The notes under the pieces: model-generated
Databases searched by the model: none
The model's input: the letters and a program-made list of their open reading frames with translations, nothing else
Told to the model about the DNA's origin: nothing
Position numbers and translations under genes: made by a program
In this document: positions 9,110 to 18,746 of the stretch, piece by piece
Numbering within the stretch: position 1 is the first letter of the stretch
How the letters are laid out: the number at the start of each line of letters is the position of its first letter
Origin: Thermobifida alba
GTDB lineage: Bacteria; Actinomycetota; Actinomycetes; Streptosporangiales; Streptosporangiaceae
Direction of reading: 5' to 3'
DNA: 64,000 nucleotides
Assembly (NCBI RefSeq): GCF_023208015.1
Contig: NZ_CP051627.1
Coordinates: forward strand, 4,508,422 to 4,572,421

Positions 9110-9155
9110 AGAGGACCGGGCCGCTCCAGTTCCTCCTGGAGCGGCCCGGTCCTCT
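9110..9155. terminator. Terminator hairpin after ABC permease
   Basis: A perfect 20-bp stem (9110-9129 with 9136-9155) with a 6-base loop, directly downstream of the permease gene. Confidence 0.8.
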
Positions 9156-9164
9156 GCCCGCTGC

Positions 9165-9200
9165 GGCGGGGTCCGTCCGCGCCGCCGGACGGACCCCGCC
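9165..9200. terminator. Second hairpin, serving the convergent DUF3352 gene
   Basis: A 15-bp perfect stem (9165-9179 with 9186-9200) just past the stop of the minus-strand DUF3352 gene. Together with the hairpin at 9110-9155 it separates convergent transcripts. Confidence 0.7.
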
Positions 9201-9205
9201 CGCGG

Positions 9206-10876
9206 TCACGCCGGGCTGGGCACCCAGCGCAGGTTGAGCGACATCGAGCCGCCCTCGTGGAACGTCAGGGCGCCCCCCAGGCCGCCCCACTGCTCGGGCC
9301 AGGAGTCCTCCGACTCCTCCGCGACGACCCGCAGGTCCATGTAGAGCGCCAGGTGCGCCTCCTCCAGCCCCCGCATCGTCTGCTGGAAGACCGGATCGTC
9401 GCCGAGCCGTCCCGTCCCGGCGGTCCCCAGGGAGACCACCGTGGTGTCGCCGTCGGCGGTGACCGTGGGGGTGGGGCCGTAGGTGTAGTCGGAGGGGGCC
9501 ATCAGGTCGCTCCACAGGTCGTGGTCCGCACCGGTCAGCCGCAGGTCGAAGGAGACGTCGCCGGTGCCGAAGAAGTCCAGGCCCTCCAGGTCGGTGATGC
9601 CCAGGGCGGTCTTGGTGCCCAGGATCTTGTGGAAGTCGGCGGGCAGCCGCACGCCCAGCTCCCGCATGATGCCGTCGAAGTCGTCGTAGTCGGGGGTGGA
9701 CTCGATGCTCGCGCTGTTGGCCTCCCACACGGCCTGCGCCACGGAGTCCAGGCCGTCGCCGCCGAGCGCGATGACGGAGTTGTCCGGCAGGTCGTGCAGT
9801 GCGCTGATGCCCCCGGGGGGAACGGAGTCGGCGAACAGGGTGTTGCCGTCGATCCCCGCGTCGAACACGTTGGCCTCGAACTCCAGGTACTCGCTCTCCA
9901 TCCGCACGACCGCGGCGAAGCGGCCGGTGACCTCTCCGACCTCGGACAGGTCCTCCAGGTCGAATTCCGCTGCGGCCGTCTCGTCCCGCGCCATCGCCCC
10001 GTAGTCGGCCCACAGCATGGCGATCCCGTCGCCGATCTCGCGGAGGTCGGCGGAGAAGGTCTCGTTGTCCTTCAGCGACCCGTGCTGCTCCACCTGGGAG
10101 TTCCGGTCGTTGAGCGCCTCCTGGGAGTCAGTGAGGATCGCGAAGCCGTCGACGATGTCGAAGAAGAGGCGGTCGTCCTCGGTCTGGATGCGGGTGAGGG
10201 TCTCCTCGGCGCGGTCCTCGTCCTCGACGGCGACGGCCACCGCGTACAGGAACTCCTCCTGGGAACTCACCCACACGGCGACGCCGAAGCGCTGCCCCAG
10301 CCACGGCTCGACCTCCGTCGCGTAGTCGAGGTTGAGGTCGGGGTAGAGCTCCTCGAACAGTTCCTCGCCGAAGTCCTCGTCGGAGCCGCCGAGGTCGTCC
10401 TTCACGGTGTCGGGCAGCCGTTCGTAGAACTGGGCGTAGGAGGCCCACTGCCCGCCGCTGGGTTTGAGGTCGACCTTGGCGAACGCCAGGGAGGAGCCGG
10501 GCAGCACCGACTCGGGCTGCGGTCCGCCGAACAGGTTGTTCACCAGCGCCATCGACGCCCACACGCCGCCGCCGACCAGGGCCACCGCCAGCACGATGGA
10601 CAGCGGGATCATCCAGACCGGCTTCTTGCGGGGCGGCGGGCCCCCCGGACCGCCGTACACCGGCTGCCCGGGCGGCGGAAAACCGGGACCGCCCGGTCCC
10701 ATCGGCTGCCCCGGCGGCGGACCCATCGGCTGTCCCACCGGCGGCCCCGAGGGGGCCGCCGGCGGCTGTCCCACGGGCTGCGGCTGCCCCAGCGGAGGGT
10801 GCCCCGGACCGGTCGGCTGGCCCGGCGGCTGCTGACCCCACTGGGGTGGCTGGTTGGGCTGGTCAGGGTAGGACAT
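9206..10876 (-). CDS. DUF3352-type membrane-anchored protein with Pro/Gln/Gly-rich N-terminus
   Basis: Protein of 556 residues. Residues 1-85 are a low-complexity cytoplasmic tail built of GQPxGPP-like units. One membrane segment follows (IPLSIVLAVALVGGGVWASMALV), then a roughly 440-residue extracytoplasmic part with the DUF3352 pattern (VLPGSSLAFAKVDLKPS, WLGQRFGVAVW, DGFAILTDSQEAL, LHDLPDNSVIALGGDG). ATG 10876 has GGAGG four bases upstream. The role of the family is unknown. Pro-rich tails like this one often bind cytoplasmic partners, and the kinase at 61954 carries a similar Pro/Gln/Gly-rich segment, but no link is shown. Single gene. Confidence 0.78.
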   Translation of the reverse strand: MSYPDQPNQPPQWGQQPPGQPTGPGHPPLGQPQPVGQPPAAPSGPPVGQPMGPPPGQPMGPGGPGFPPPGQPVYGGPGGPPPRKKPVWMIPLSIVLAVALVGGGVWASMALVNNLFGGPQPESVLPGSSLAFAKVDLKPSGGQWASYAQFYERLPDTVKDDLGGSDEDFGEELFEELYPDLNLDYATEVEPWLGQRFGVAVWVSSQEEFLYAVAVAVEDEDRAEETLTRIQTEDDRLFFDIVDGFAILTDSQEALNDRNSQVEQHGSLKDNETFSADLREIGDGIAMLWADYGAMARDETAAAEFDLEDLSEVGEVTGRFAAVVRMESEYLEFEANVFDAGIDGNTLFADSVPPGGISALHDLPDNSVIALGGDGLDSVAQAVWEANSASIESTPDYDDFDGIMRELGVRLPADFHKILGTKTALGITDLEGLDFFGTGDVSFDLRLTGADHDLWSDLMAPSDYTYGPTPTVTADGDTTVVSLGTAGTGRLGDDPVFQQTMRGLEEAHLALYMDLRVVAEESEDSWPEQWGGLGGALTFHEGGSMSLNLRWVPSPA

Positions 10877-10981
10877 GGGACCTCCGGACACGCGGGGATC
10901 GTCACACAGAACTCTTCCGGTGGTCTGATCCCACGTGGGATTTTCCGGTTCCTCCCACCACCGGTTTGTGCCTGAAAAGTG

Positions 10982-11012
10982 ACCGGGCCCGGTCGCGGCG
11001 GCCGGGCCCGGT
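10982..11012. terminator. Hairpin downstream of glpX
   Basis: An 11-bp inverted repeat (10982-10992 with 11002-11012) starts 17 bases past the glpX stop on the minus strand. Confidence 0.6.
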
Positions 11013-11028
11013 CGGGGGCGTTCCGCGG

Positions 11029-12054
11029 TCAGCGGGCGCCGGAGAAGTCCACGCCGCTGTAGGAGGACAGCTTGCTCAACCGGTGCTCGCTGCTCACCCG
11101 GCGGATGGTGCCGCTGCGGCCGCGCATGACCAGGGACTCGGTGACGGCGCCGCCGTCGGCGTAGCGCACCCCGCTGAGCAGCTCCCCGCCGGTGATCCCG
11201 GTCGCGGCGAAGAACACGTCCTCGGAGGAGACCAGGTCGTCGGTGAGCAGCACCCGGGACAGGTCGTGTCCCGCGGCCTCGGCCTTGCGCCGCTCCTCGT
11301 CACTGCTCGGCCACAGCTTCCCCTGGATCACGCCGCCCAGGCACTTGAGGGCGCACGCGGCGATGATGCCCTCGGGGGTGCCGCCGATGCCCAGCAGCAG
11401 GTCGACGCCGGTTCCGTCGCGCGCCGCCATGATCGCCCCGGCGACGTCGCCGTCCGAGATGAACTTGATGCGGGCGCCGGTCTGGCGCACCTCGTGGACC
11501 AGCTGCTCGTGCCGGGGCCGGTCCAGGATGACCACCGTGATGTCCTGCGGGTCGCCGCCCTTGGCCCGGGCCACCGCGCGGATGTTGTCGGCGACGGGGG
11601 CGTTGATGTCGACGACGTCGGCCGCGGCCGGTCCGGTGACCAGCTTCTCCATGTAGAACACGGCGGACGGGTCGAACATGGAGCCGCGCGGGCTCACCGC
11701 GATCACCGAGATCGCGTTGGGCATGCCCATCGCGGTCAGCCGGGTGCCGTCGATGGGGTCCACCGCGACGTCGCACTCGGCGCCGTTGCCGTCGCCGACC
11801 CGCTCGCCGTTGTACAGCATGGGGGCGTTGTCTTTCTCACCCTCACCGATGACGACCGTGCCCTGCATCGACACGGTGCTGATCAGGTGGCGCATGCCGC
11901 GGACGGCGGCGCCGTCCGCGCCGTTCTTGTCTCCGCGGCCCACCCAGCGGGCGGCGGCCAGCGCCGCGGCCTCGGTGACCCGTACCAGTTCCAGGGCCAG
12001 GTTGCGGTCGGGAGCGTCGTGCGGGATCGGTACCGGAGCGTTCGCAGTGGTCAT
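11029..12054 (-). CDS. glpX: Class II fructose-1,6-bisphosphatase
   Basis: GlpX-type fructose-1,6-bisphosphatase of 341 residues, hydrolysing fructose 1,6-bisphosphate to fructose 6-phosphate in gluconeogenesis. It is usually the only such enzyme in actinobacteria. The metal and phosphate sites are intact: [36 protein letters not shown] and [24 protein letters not shown] 12054 has AAAGGG seven bases upstream; longer in-frame extensions lack similarity and were dropped. It is divergent from a TetR gene and lies close to a DUF4245 gene. GlpX-DUF4245 proximity is common in actinobacteria. Confidence 0.96.
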   Translation of the reverse strand: MTTANAPVPIPHDAPDRNLALELVRVTEAAALAAARWVGRGDKNGADGAAVRGMRHLISTVSMQGTVVIGEGEKDNAPMLYNGERVGDGNGAECDVAVDPIDGTRLTAMGMPNAISVIAVSPRGSMFDPSAVFYMEKLVTGPAAADVVDINAPVADNIRAVARAKGGDPQDITVVILDRPRHEQLVHEVRQTGARIKFISDGDVAGAIMAARDGTGVDLLLGIGGTPEGIIAACALKCLGGVIQGKLWPSSDEERRKAEAAGHDLSRVLLTDDLVSSEDVFFAATGITGGELLSGVRYADGGAVTESLVMRGRSGTIRRVSSEHRLSKLSSYSGVDFSGAR

Positions 12055-12208
12055 GGCAAGCCCTTTCCGATTCGGCTCTTCCGCCCGGGTGGGTGCGGAG
12101 AACGCGCTGATTCTCTCAGCCTCGGTCGCCGCTGGGTCGTGCGGGACCCGCTGGCGTACTCTCTTCAACACTAGGCGAGCCTTTCGCAGGCGATTGGGGA
12201 CGATTGAG

Positions 12209-12820
12209 TTGACAGTGGAGAAGGTGGAAAAGCCGGTGCGTGTCTCGGCCCGGGGCGCGGCCACACGCAGCGCGCTGCTGGAAGCGGCGTCGCACGTGTT
12301 CCGCACGGTCGGTTTCGACAAGGCCGGGGTCAGCGAGGTCGTCGCCCACGCGGGGGCCAGCGTCGGCAGCCTGTACCACCACTTCACCGGTAAGGCGGAC
12401 CTCTACCTGGCGCTGTACGAGGAGTTTCAGCAGCGCCAGCAGGACAGGACGCACCAGGCGGTGGTCCGGGCGCGGGAGGCCGGGGAGAGCGACCCCCGCC
12501 GGCTCATGAACATCGCTGCGCGCGCCTACCTGGAGGGGTGCATCGAGGAGCGGGAGATCACCCGGCTCTTCTACAGCGGTGACAGCCCGCCCGGGTTCGA
12601 GGCGCTCATGCGCCGGCAGCTGCGGGAGTGGACCGGCCGCAACGCCGCCCTGTTCCGCAAGGCCGACGAGCCGGTGGACGAGGCGCTGCTGATGATCGTC
12701 ACCGGTTCGATCTCGCTCGCGGCGACCGAGGTCATCGACCGGGAGGACCGCGAGGAGGCCCGGGAGCTCGCCGACGCGGTGGTGGAGCGGCTCAGCTCAC
12801 TCGCACCCCGGGCGGAGTGA
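12209..12820 (+). CDS. TetR-family transcriptional regulator
   Basis: Regulator of 203 residues. An N-terminal helix-turn-helix ([20 protein letters not shown] followed by [26 protein letters not shown]) is joined to a ligand-binding helical C-terminal domain. The ligand is unknown. The start is uncertain: TTG 12209 has GGGGA eight bases upstream, while GTG 12215 and GTG 12236 are in frame. It is divergent from glpX with about 150 bp between them, so it could act on itself or on glpX. No clear palindrome was picked out in that gap. Confidence 0.88.
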   Translation: MTVEKVEKPVRVSARGAATRSALLEAASHVFRTVGFDKAGVSEVVAHAGASVGSLYHHFTGKADLYLALYEEFQQRQQDRTHQAVVRAREAGESDPRRLMNIAARAYLEGCIEEREITRLFYSGDSPPGFEALMRRQLREWTGRNAALFRKADEPVDEALLMIVTGSISLAATEVIDREDREEARELADAVVERLSSLAPRAE

Positions 12821-12887
12821 CCCGCGACCATCGGGCAAGCTGGGAGGCGACAGAACCGAGACGCGGGGACGGAGTGGGAAGAACCGC

Positions 12888-13460
12888 ATGAGCAGTGGTG
12901 GTCGCCGGACCGACAACACCTTCCTGGGCTACACGATCGTGCTGGGCGCGCTCGTGCTGCTGGTCGTGCTGGTCACGGTGGTGGTGGACGCGCGGCGGGA
13001 GGAGCGGATCCCCGCCGTCGACTACACCGCCGACGCGCTCTCCCTCAGCGAGATCGCGCCGTACCAGGCGTACGCCCCCGACCGGGAGCAGCTGCCCGAG
13101 GGCTGGACGCCGACCAGTTCGCGGCTGCGGGACGGCGGCGCGCTGGCGGGCGAGGAGCCGACCGAACCGATCCGCTGGTCGGTGGGGTTCGCCACCCCCG
13201 AGGACCGGCACGCCGCGTTCCACATCGGCGACGCCGACGCGGAGGGCTTCGTCGCCGAGGTCACCATGAAGGGCGAGGCCGACGGGGAGTCCACGGTGGA
13301 CGGCCGGACCTGGGAGCGCCGGTACAACGAGGCCGAGGACGAGCGCTCCCTGGTGCTGCGCGCCGACGACGCCGTCCTCGTGGTCAGCGGGGGCGCCTCC
13401 TACGAGGAACTGGAGACGCTCGCGGGGACACTGGAGCCGCAGACGCCCCCACAAGAATGA
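12888..13460 (+). CDS. DUF4245 membrane-anchored protein
   Basis: Protein of 190 residues with one N-terminal membrane helix (YTIVLGALVLLVVLVTVVV) and an extracytoplasmic DUF4245 domain (YAPDREQLPEGWTPTSSRL, IRWSVGFATPEDRHAAF, WERRYNEAEDERSLVLR). ATG 12888 is preceded by GGAGTGGGAAG. The family has no known activity and is often encoded next to glpX in actinobacteria. It lies 67 bases after the TetR gene on the same strand and may share its transcript. Confidence 0.85.
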   Translation: MSSGGRRTDNTFLGYTIVLGALVLLVVLVTVVVDARREERIPAVDYTADALSLSEIAPYQAYAPDREQLPEGWTPTSSRLRDGGALAGEEPTEPIRWSVGFATPEDRHAAFHIGDADAEGFVAEVTMKGEADGESTVDGRTWERRYNEAEDERSLVLRADDAVLVVSGGASYEELETLAGTLEPQTPPQE

Positions 13461-13562
13461 CATTACGGACATAAGGGGCTAGTGTCTCCGTGCTGACGCC
13501 GGACGGAGGTGTCAGCGGTCCCGGTGCGCGTCCACGCGCGCCCGCCGACAAGGAGCACCCCC

Positions 13563-14467
13563 ATGCCGTGGACGGTCCCCGGCCAGATCGAGTTCGGCCC
13601 GGTCGCGACCCTCCTGGCCATCACCCTCCTGGCGGCCTCGGTCACGGTGAAGCCGTGGGTGGGACGCAGGGAGTACGCGCGACTGCTGACCGCCGCAGCC
13701 CACGACCCCGCCGCGCTCCTGCGGTTCCACCGGCGCTCCGCGGCCTCCAGCGCGGTCCTGCTGGCGGCCGAGGCCGCGGTGCTGGCCACGGCCGTGTCGC
13801 TGCCGTGGGCCGCGGTCGGACTGGGGCCGGTCGACACCGCCGCCGCGGTACGGAACTTCCTGACGCTCGGCGAGGCGACGGCCGCCCTGCCGCCGCCCCT
13901 CGGCGAACTGGGCCACGGCCTGGCGGTCGCGGCGGTCCTCGCGGCGGCCCTGGTCGCGGCGTTCACCGTGCTCAACACGGTGTCGGACCTCCGCACCCAG
14001 CGCCGGGCCGGACAGCCGCTCCTCCTGCTCGTCCAGGCCGCGCAACCCGACCACCCGGACCTCGGCGCGCTGCGGGCCCTCACCCCCGCACCCGGCAGCA
14101 GCGCGGGTGGGCGACGCTGTCCGCGGCCGCCCGGGACGTCGAGGTGGTCCTGCGGTTCCACGCCCTCCTGCCCGCCCTGCTCGTCGGCGACTTCGGACTC
14201 CCCGCGCTGCCCGCCTGGGCGGTGCTGGTCGGCCTGTTCTTCCTGAGCGTCCTCCGGGGCCCCGGAGGCTGGCGGACCGCCGCCCACAGCGTCCCGCCGC
14301 ACGCCGCGGCCGCGGCGCTGTACCTGTTCTTCCTGCCCGGCAGCCTGCTGGTGCCGCTGCTGGTGACCGCCCTCAACGGCCCGGCCGCGGCCCTGACACC
14401 GCTGGCCGGACCGCAGGCGCCGCCGCGGGTCCTGGAAGTACTGCCCGACACCGAGGAACCCCGCTGA
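13563..14467 (+). pseudogene. Frameshifted first copy of a tandem membrane-protein family
   Basis: First member of a three-gene tandem array. The N-terminal half reads from ATG 13563 (MPWTVPGQIEFGPV, RFHRRSAASSAVLLAAEAAV). Similarity to the intact neighbour at 14502 continues only in the -1 frame from about 14080-14090, where a C5 run lies at 14083-14087, giving PRTRQQRGWATLSAAARDVE, LLPALLVGDFGLPALPAWAV, LYLFFLPGSLLVPLL and the closing TEEPR. So one base is missing near 14085, or a -1 ribosomal shift occurs. AAGGAG precedes the ATG. If decoded it would be about 300 residues with several membrane helices. Function unknown. Confidence 0.75.
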
Positions 14468-14567
14468 GGCCGCGGGCCCCGTTCGGAGAGGAGCATCCCC
14501 CATGCCGTGGACGGTCCCCGGCGAGGTCGAGTTCGGCCCGGTCGCGCTCACGCTGACCCTGGTGCTG
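14449..14567 (+). repeat. Junction repeat, copy A
   Basis: 119-base segment spanning the end of the first array gene, the 34-base spacer with its ribosome-binding site, and the first 22 codons of the second gene. It is nearly identical to 15389-15507, differing only by one-to-two-base indels and a few substitutions. Confidence 0.85.
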
Positions 14568-15407
14568 CTGGCGACCGCGGTCGCGCTGTCGCTGTGGCCG
14601 GAACACCGGAGGATCGTGGCGGCGGTGCGGTCCTGGGAGAGCGTCCCCGACGAGCTCTTCCGGTTCCACCGGACCCGGATCCTCGTGTACACGGCGCTGC
14701 TGGCGGTGGAGGTCGCGGTGCTGGCCACGGCCGTGTCGCTGCCGCCGGAGGCGGTGGGGTGGGCCCCGGTCGACCTGTCCGCCACCGTGCACACCTTCCG
14801 GTCGCTCGCCGCGGTCCTGGACGGCGTCCCGCCGCCCATCATCTGGTCCGTGTCCGTCATGGTCGCCCTCCTGGGACTCCTCGCGCTGGGGGTCGTGGCA
14901 GCCCAGGGGGCCGTCAAGATCTGGGCGGTCCGCCTCCAGCGCCAGGCCAAGCTGCCCTTCGACGTGCTGTTCCAGGCGGCGCGGGAGAGTTCGCCCGAGG
15001 AGCGGGCCAGGGCGGCCCGGGCCGCCTATCCCCGGACGGTCGCCCAGCGCAGGCGGGCCACGGCGGTGACGGCACTCGGCGAGGCGGAGACCGCCCTGCG
15101 GTGCTACGGGATCTTCCCCGCCCTGCTCATCGGCGAGCTCGGCCTTCCCGTGCCCGTCGCCTGGGCCGTGCTGGCGGCGTACTTCCTCCTGTCCTACCGG
15201 CCGTTCGCCGAGGACTGGCGGGAGGCCGCCCTCCAGGCCCACGTCCACGTCGCGGCCATGGCGCTGTACCTGTTCTTCCTGCCCGGCAGCCTGCTGGTAC
15301 CGCTGCTGGCGACCGCCGGCAACAGCCTGTACACGGCCCTGTCCCCGGTCGCCGGAGCGGACCCGGAAGGGACCGCGGAGACCCCCGGCACCGAGGAACC
15401 CCGCTGA
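14502..15407 (+). CDS. Membrane protein of unknown family, intact copy of a tandem array
   Basis: The only complete member of the array, 301 residues. Hydrophobic segments lie near residues 13-31 (VALTLTLVLLATAVALSLW), 63-84, 110-135, 205-235 and 250-275. The last is LYLFFLPGSLLVPLLATAG, also present in the first copy. A charged stretch after residue 140 (RLQRQAKLPFDVLFQAARES, then an Arg-rich segment) is probably cytoplasmic. GGAGAGGAG precedes ATG 14502. I do not recognise the family. Both flanking copies are degraded, so this is probably the retained functional gene. Local context (DUF4245 upstream, xseB downstream) says nothing about its job. Confidence 0.72.
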   Translation: MPWTVPGEVEFGPVALTLTLVLLATAVALSLWPEHRRIVAAVRSWESVPDELFRFHRTRILVYTALLAVEVAVLATAVSLPPEAVGWAPVDLSATVHTFRSLAAVLDGVPPPIIWSVSVMVALLGLLALGVVAAQGAVKIWAVRLQRQAKLPFDVLFQAARESSPEERARAARAAYPRTVAQRRRATAVTALGEAETALRCYGIFPALLIGELGLPVPVAWAVLAAYFLLSYRPFAEDWREAALQAHVHVAAMALYLFFLPGSLLVPLLATAGNSLYTALSPVAGADPEGTAETPGTEEPR

Positions 15408-15507
15408 GGCCGCGGGCCCGTTCGGAGAGGAGCATCCCCATGCCGTGGACGGGGTCCCCGGCGAGGTCGGGTTCGGCCCGGTCGCGCTCACGCTGACCCT
15501 GGTGCTG
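15389..15507 (+). repeat. Junction repeat, copy B
   Basis: Second copy of the 119-base junction segment. It has lost one C in the spacer and one C before the ATG, and gained two G after the fourth codon; the last change puts the third array gene out of frame. Confidence 0.85.
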
Positions 15508-16173
15508 CGGGTCACCGCGGTCACGGTGGAACCGTGGCGGGAGCGCCGGACCACGCGCCGGATGCGGGCGGCCGGGAGCGGCGCCCCCCACGCGCTCACC
15601 CGGCTCTGCCGCGACTCACCCGGCGCCGCCGCGGTCCTGCCGGCGGCCCGGGACCGGTCGACCCCGTCGCCGCGGTACGGAACTTCCTGTCGCTCGCCGC
15701 GACCACGGCCGACGCACCGCCCCCTTCACCCGGCTGGGGGAGGTCGCCGCCCCCTCCTGGGCGGCTTCGCGCTGGTGGTCGTGGCCTCCTACGCGACCGC
15801 CAGGACCCGGTGGGGGCACGCCGAACGCACGGCGGGACCGCCCGCCCGCTTCCCGGGGCCGGGGAAGCGGCCGCGGCCGGACCGGGGCAGGAGCGGCCCC
15901 CCACCCCCGGGACCGCGGCGCAGCGCGGGATGCCGGCGTGGACGGTGGCGGCCGAGGAGGTCGGGATCGTCCTGCGGTGCTACGGGATCGTCCCCGCCCT
16001 GCTCATCGGCGAGTTCGGCCTTCCCGTGCCCGTCGTCAGGGCCGTGCTGACGGCCCTGTTCTTCCCGCGCGCCGTACCGGTGCTCGGCCGGTGGGACTCC
16101 TCCGCCTCCGCCCGGCCGCGCGCCGCGGCACGGGAGCCTGGAGGTGCTGTGCGACACCGAGGAGCCCCGCTGA
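15440..16173 (+). pseudogene. Degenerate third copy of the tandem membrane-protein family
   Basis: Relic of the same family. Identity to its neighbours is patchy and changes frame several times. The ATG at 15440 is followed by a two-base insertion. Later pieces match GPVDTAAAVRNFLTL of copy one, then LRCYGIFPALLIGELGLPVP of copy two, and the end restores TEEPR before a stop at 16171-16173. It is about 170 bases shorter than the intact copy, showing internal deletions. No single frame could give the protein. It sits just before the convergent xseB gene. Confidence 0.78.
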
Positions 16174-16199
16174 GAGCCCCGCCCGGGCGGTGGGAACGC

Positions 16200-16445
16200 T
16201 CAGAACGGGGTGTCGCCGTCCTCCCCGGGGGCGTCCTCGGCCAGGGCCGCGGCGAGCTTGGCACGGGCCCCCTCCAGCCACGCCTCACACGTCTTCGCCA
16301 GCTCCTCGCCGCGTTCCCACAGCGCCAGCGACTCCTTGAGGGTCAACCCGCCCGACTCCAGGCGGCGCACCACCGTCGCCAGCTCCTCGCGGGCCTCCTC
16401 GTAGCTCAGCTCCGGCTCGGCCGCCGTGTTCTCGCCCGTCGTCAT
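16200..16445 (-). CDS. xseB: Exodeoxyribonuclease VII small subunit
   Basis: XseB, 81 residues, a small helical protein that wraps the large subunit to form the ssDNA-specific exonuclease. The family signature [20 protein letters not shown] followed by [16 protein letters not shown] is complete. The ATG at 16443-16445 overlaps the xseA stop (ATGA), so the pair is translationally coupled and expressed from the xseA promoter. Confidence 0.95.
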   Translation of the reverse strand: MTTGENTAAEPELSYEEAREELATVVRRLESGGLTLKESLALWERGEELAKTCEAWLEGARAKLAAALAEDAPGEDGDTPF

Positions 16446-17665
16446 GCTTCCTCATCATCCTCTCGGTCCTTGGCGATCGCGACCAGTCCGTCCTCGGCGA
16501 ACCGCAACCGCAGCTCCTCGCCCGGCGCCACCTCGGAGGCCGACCGCACCACCGTGCCGTCGGCGCGCCGCACGATCGCGTACCCCCGCGCCAGGGTGGT
16601 GGCCGGGGACAGCGCGTGCAGCCGGGCACGGGTGTGCGCCAGGTCGTCGCCCGCCCGGTCCAGGGACGCGGTCAGCGCGCGGCGGCCCCGGTCGCGCAAC
16701 CCCAGCACCTGCTCGATCTGCCGGTCCAGTTCCCGCGTCGGGCTGGCCAGCACCGGACGGGACCGCACCCCCGCCAGCCATGCCTCCTCGCGGGCGATCC
16801 CGCCCTGCAGCACCCGACGCGCCCGGTCCCGCAGCTGGTGGACGAGCTGCACCTGCTCGCCCACGTCGGGCACGACCTTCTTGGCGGCGTCGGTGGGGGT
16901 GGAGGCGCGCAGGTCCGCCACGTGGTCCAGCAGCGGGGAGTCCTGCTCGTGGCCGATCGCGCTGACCACCGGCGTGCGGGTGGCGGCGACCGCGCGCACC
17001 AGGGCCTCGTCGGAGAACGGCAGCAGGTCCTCCAGGGAGCCGCCGCCGCGCGCGATGATGATGACGTCGACCTCCGGGCGCGCGTCCAGCTCCTCCAGCG
17101 CGGCCAGCACCTCGCCCACGGCGCGGTCCCCCTGCACCGCGACCTCGCGCACCTCGAACCGGACGGCGGGCCAGCGCCGCCGCGCGTTCTCCAGCACGTC
17201 GCGTTCGGCGGCGGAGTCGCGCCCGCAGATGAGGCCGACCACGCCGGGCAGGAACGGCAGCCGCCGCTTGCGGGACTCCGCGAACAGGCCCTCGGCGGCC
17301 AGGGTCTGCCGCAGCCGTTCCAGCCGGGCCAGCAGTTCGCCCAGGCCGACGTGGCGGATCTCCAGGGCCTGGAGCGCGAAGGTGCCGCGCGGCACGTAGA
17401 AGTCGGGTTTGGCGTGGACGACCACCCGGGCGCCCGGCTCGGGGGCGGGATCGGCGGCCCGCAGCACCCGGATCGGGCAGGTCACCCGGGCCGACACGTT
17501 CGCCACCGGGTCGCGCAGCGTGAGGTAGGCCATGCCGCCGCGCCGGTTCAGCTCCGCGATCTGCCCCTCGACCCAGATGCGGCCGAGCCGCCCGATCCAG
17601 CCGCCGACGGCCTGCAGGACCACCCGCACCGGCTGCGGGGACTCCGGGGAACTCTCCATGCCCAT
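16442..17665 (-). CDS. xseA: Exodeoxyribonuclease VII large subunit
   Basis: XseA, 407 residues. The N-terminal OB-fold nucleic-acid-binding domain (about 1-105; [20 protein letters not shown]) precedes the catalytic domain with [18 protein letters not shown], the acidic/glycine motif [20 protein letters not shown], and [21 protein letters not shown]. The last is a variant of the usual GHExD..L.D box. A coiled-coil region and a short C-terminal beta segment follow. With XseB it degrades ssDNA in repair. TAGGCT (17673-17678, minus) ends seven bases before the ATG, so the message is probably leaderless; ATG 17659 is the alternative start. Confidence 0.96.
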   Translation of the reverse strand: MGMESSPESPQPVRVVLQAVGGWIGRLGRIWVEGQIAELNRRGGMAYLTLRDPVANVSARVTCPIRVLRAADPAPEPGARVVVHAKPDFYVPRGTFALQALEIRHVGLGELLARLERLRQTLAAEGLFAESRKRRLPFLPGVVGLICGRDSAAERDVLENARRRWPAVRFEVREVAVQGDRAVGEVLAALEELDARPEVDVIIIARGGGSLEDLLPFSDEALVRAVAATRTPVVSAIGHEQDSPLLDHVADLRASTPTDAAKKVVPDVGEQVQLVHQLRDRARRVLQGGIAREEAWLAGVRSRPVLASPTRELDRQIEQVLGLRDRGRRALTASLDRAGDDLAHTRARLHALSPATTLARGYAIVRRADGTVVRSASEVAPGEELRLRFAEDGLVAIAKDREDDEEA

Positions 17666-17672
17666 GACGACG

Positions 17673-17678
17673 AGCCTA
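17673..17678 (-). promoter_or_regulatory. Leaderless -10 element of xseAB
   Basis: TAGGCT on the minus strand, seven bases before the xseA ATG at 17665, with no Shine-Dalgarno sequence. Confidence 0.5.
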
Positions 17679-17713
17679 GACGCAGCCGGTGACAGCGTCG
17701 CGGGAGTGCGTCC

Positions 17714-18541
17714 TCACACGCCCCACGTCTTGGCGACGCGGACCGCCACCTCCACCGCCTGCATCCGCCCCGCCCGGGCCGCCGCGGCGCGCCGGGCCGG
17801 GTCCAGCGGGTCGCGGCCGAACGCGGCGCGGGCCTCCGGGCTCGGGACGACCAGCGTGTGCCGGGTGCCGTCGGGCAGCGCCGCCAGCTCCGCCTCCGGC
17901 CGGGGCCGCAGGCCCGTCGCGCCGGGGGCCAGCACCACCACCCGATCGTGGCCGGCGGCCAGGTCGGCGTTGGCCGCGGACCGCACACCGCCGTCGACGT
18001 ACCACCGGCCGTCGATCTCCACCGGCGGCCACAGCCCCGGCACCGCGCTGCTCGCCGCGACCGCCCGCACCAGGTCGACGCCGTCGGCGCGGGAGAACGT
18101 CCGCAGCGCCCCGGAGCGCGCGTCCACCGCCGTGACCACCAGGTTGTGCTCGGGCCAGGCGGGGACGGGCAGCCGGGCGGCGATCACCGGTTCCCGCACC
18201 GCCTGGGAGAAGCGGGCCGTGGTCGAGGCGATCAGGCCGACGCGGGCGCGTCCCGCCTCCGGGGAGCGCGCCGTCAGCAGCGCGCCCGCCACCCGCAGCG
18301 TGCTCCACCACCGCGGCCGGGCCGCGATCTCGGCGTCCGCCGGAGCGAGCTGCCGCTCGTACAGTTCGTCGAGGTCCAGACCCGAGGTGAGCTGCGCCCC
18401 CGCCGAGGCGCCCGCCGAGGTGCCCAGGACCAGGTCGGCGTCGCGCAGGTCCACCCCCGCGTCGCCCAGACCCGCGAGAATCCCGATCTCCCAGGCGAGC
18501 CCGACGATGCCGCCACCGCCCAGCACCAGCGCCTTGCCCAT
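17714..18541 (-). CDS. Patatin-like phospholipase
   Basis: Patatin-family serine hydrolase of 275 residues. It has the oxyanion-hole motif [12 protein letters not shown] at the N-terminus, the nucleophile elbow GTSAGA (GxSxG) in the first quarter, and the catalytic-dyad DGG in WYVDGGVRS in the last third. The family cleaves acyl esters of phospholipids or acylglycerols. ATG 18541 has GGAG about eight bases upstream. No signal peptide is seen, so it is probably cytoplasmic or peripheral. It lies between xseA and a lipid-droplet-type gene; a role in lipid turnover is conceivable but inferred. Confidence 0.88.
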   Translation of the reverse strand: MGKALVLGGGGIVGLAWEIGILAGLGDAGVDLRDADLVLGTSAGASAGAQLTSGLDLDELYERQLAPADAEIAARPRWWSTLRVAGALLTARSPEAGRARVGLIASTTARFSQAVREPVIAARLPVPAWPEHNLVVTAVDARSGALRTFSRADGVDLVRAVAASSAVPGLWPPVEIDGRWYVDGGVRSAANADLAAGHDRVVVLAPGATGLRPRPEAELAALPDGTRHTLVVPSPEARAAFGRDPLDPARRAAAARAGRMQAVEVAVRVAKTWGV

Positions 18542-18746
18542 GGGGGAGCACTCCTTCGCGTCCGCGTCCCGCTCGCGTCGTTCCCACGATACGAGTCGGA
18601 GGTCACACTGGTGGAACGGTGGTCCGGCGGCGGACACGCGCCCGGCCGCGCTGGTCGGACCGGACGGAACCGGGGCTGGACGGAATCGGGGCCGGGCGGT
18701 TCACCGCCCGGCCCCGGTCCGGCGCCGTCACCCCCGTGTGGAACCC

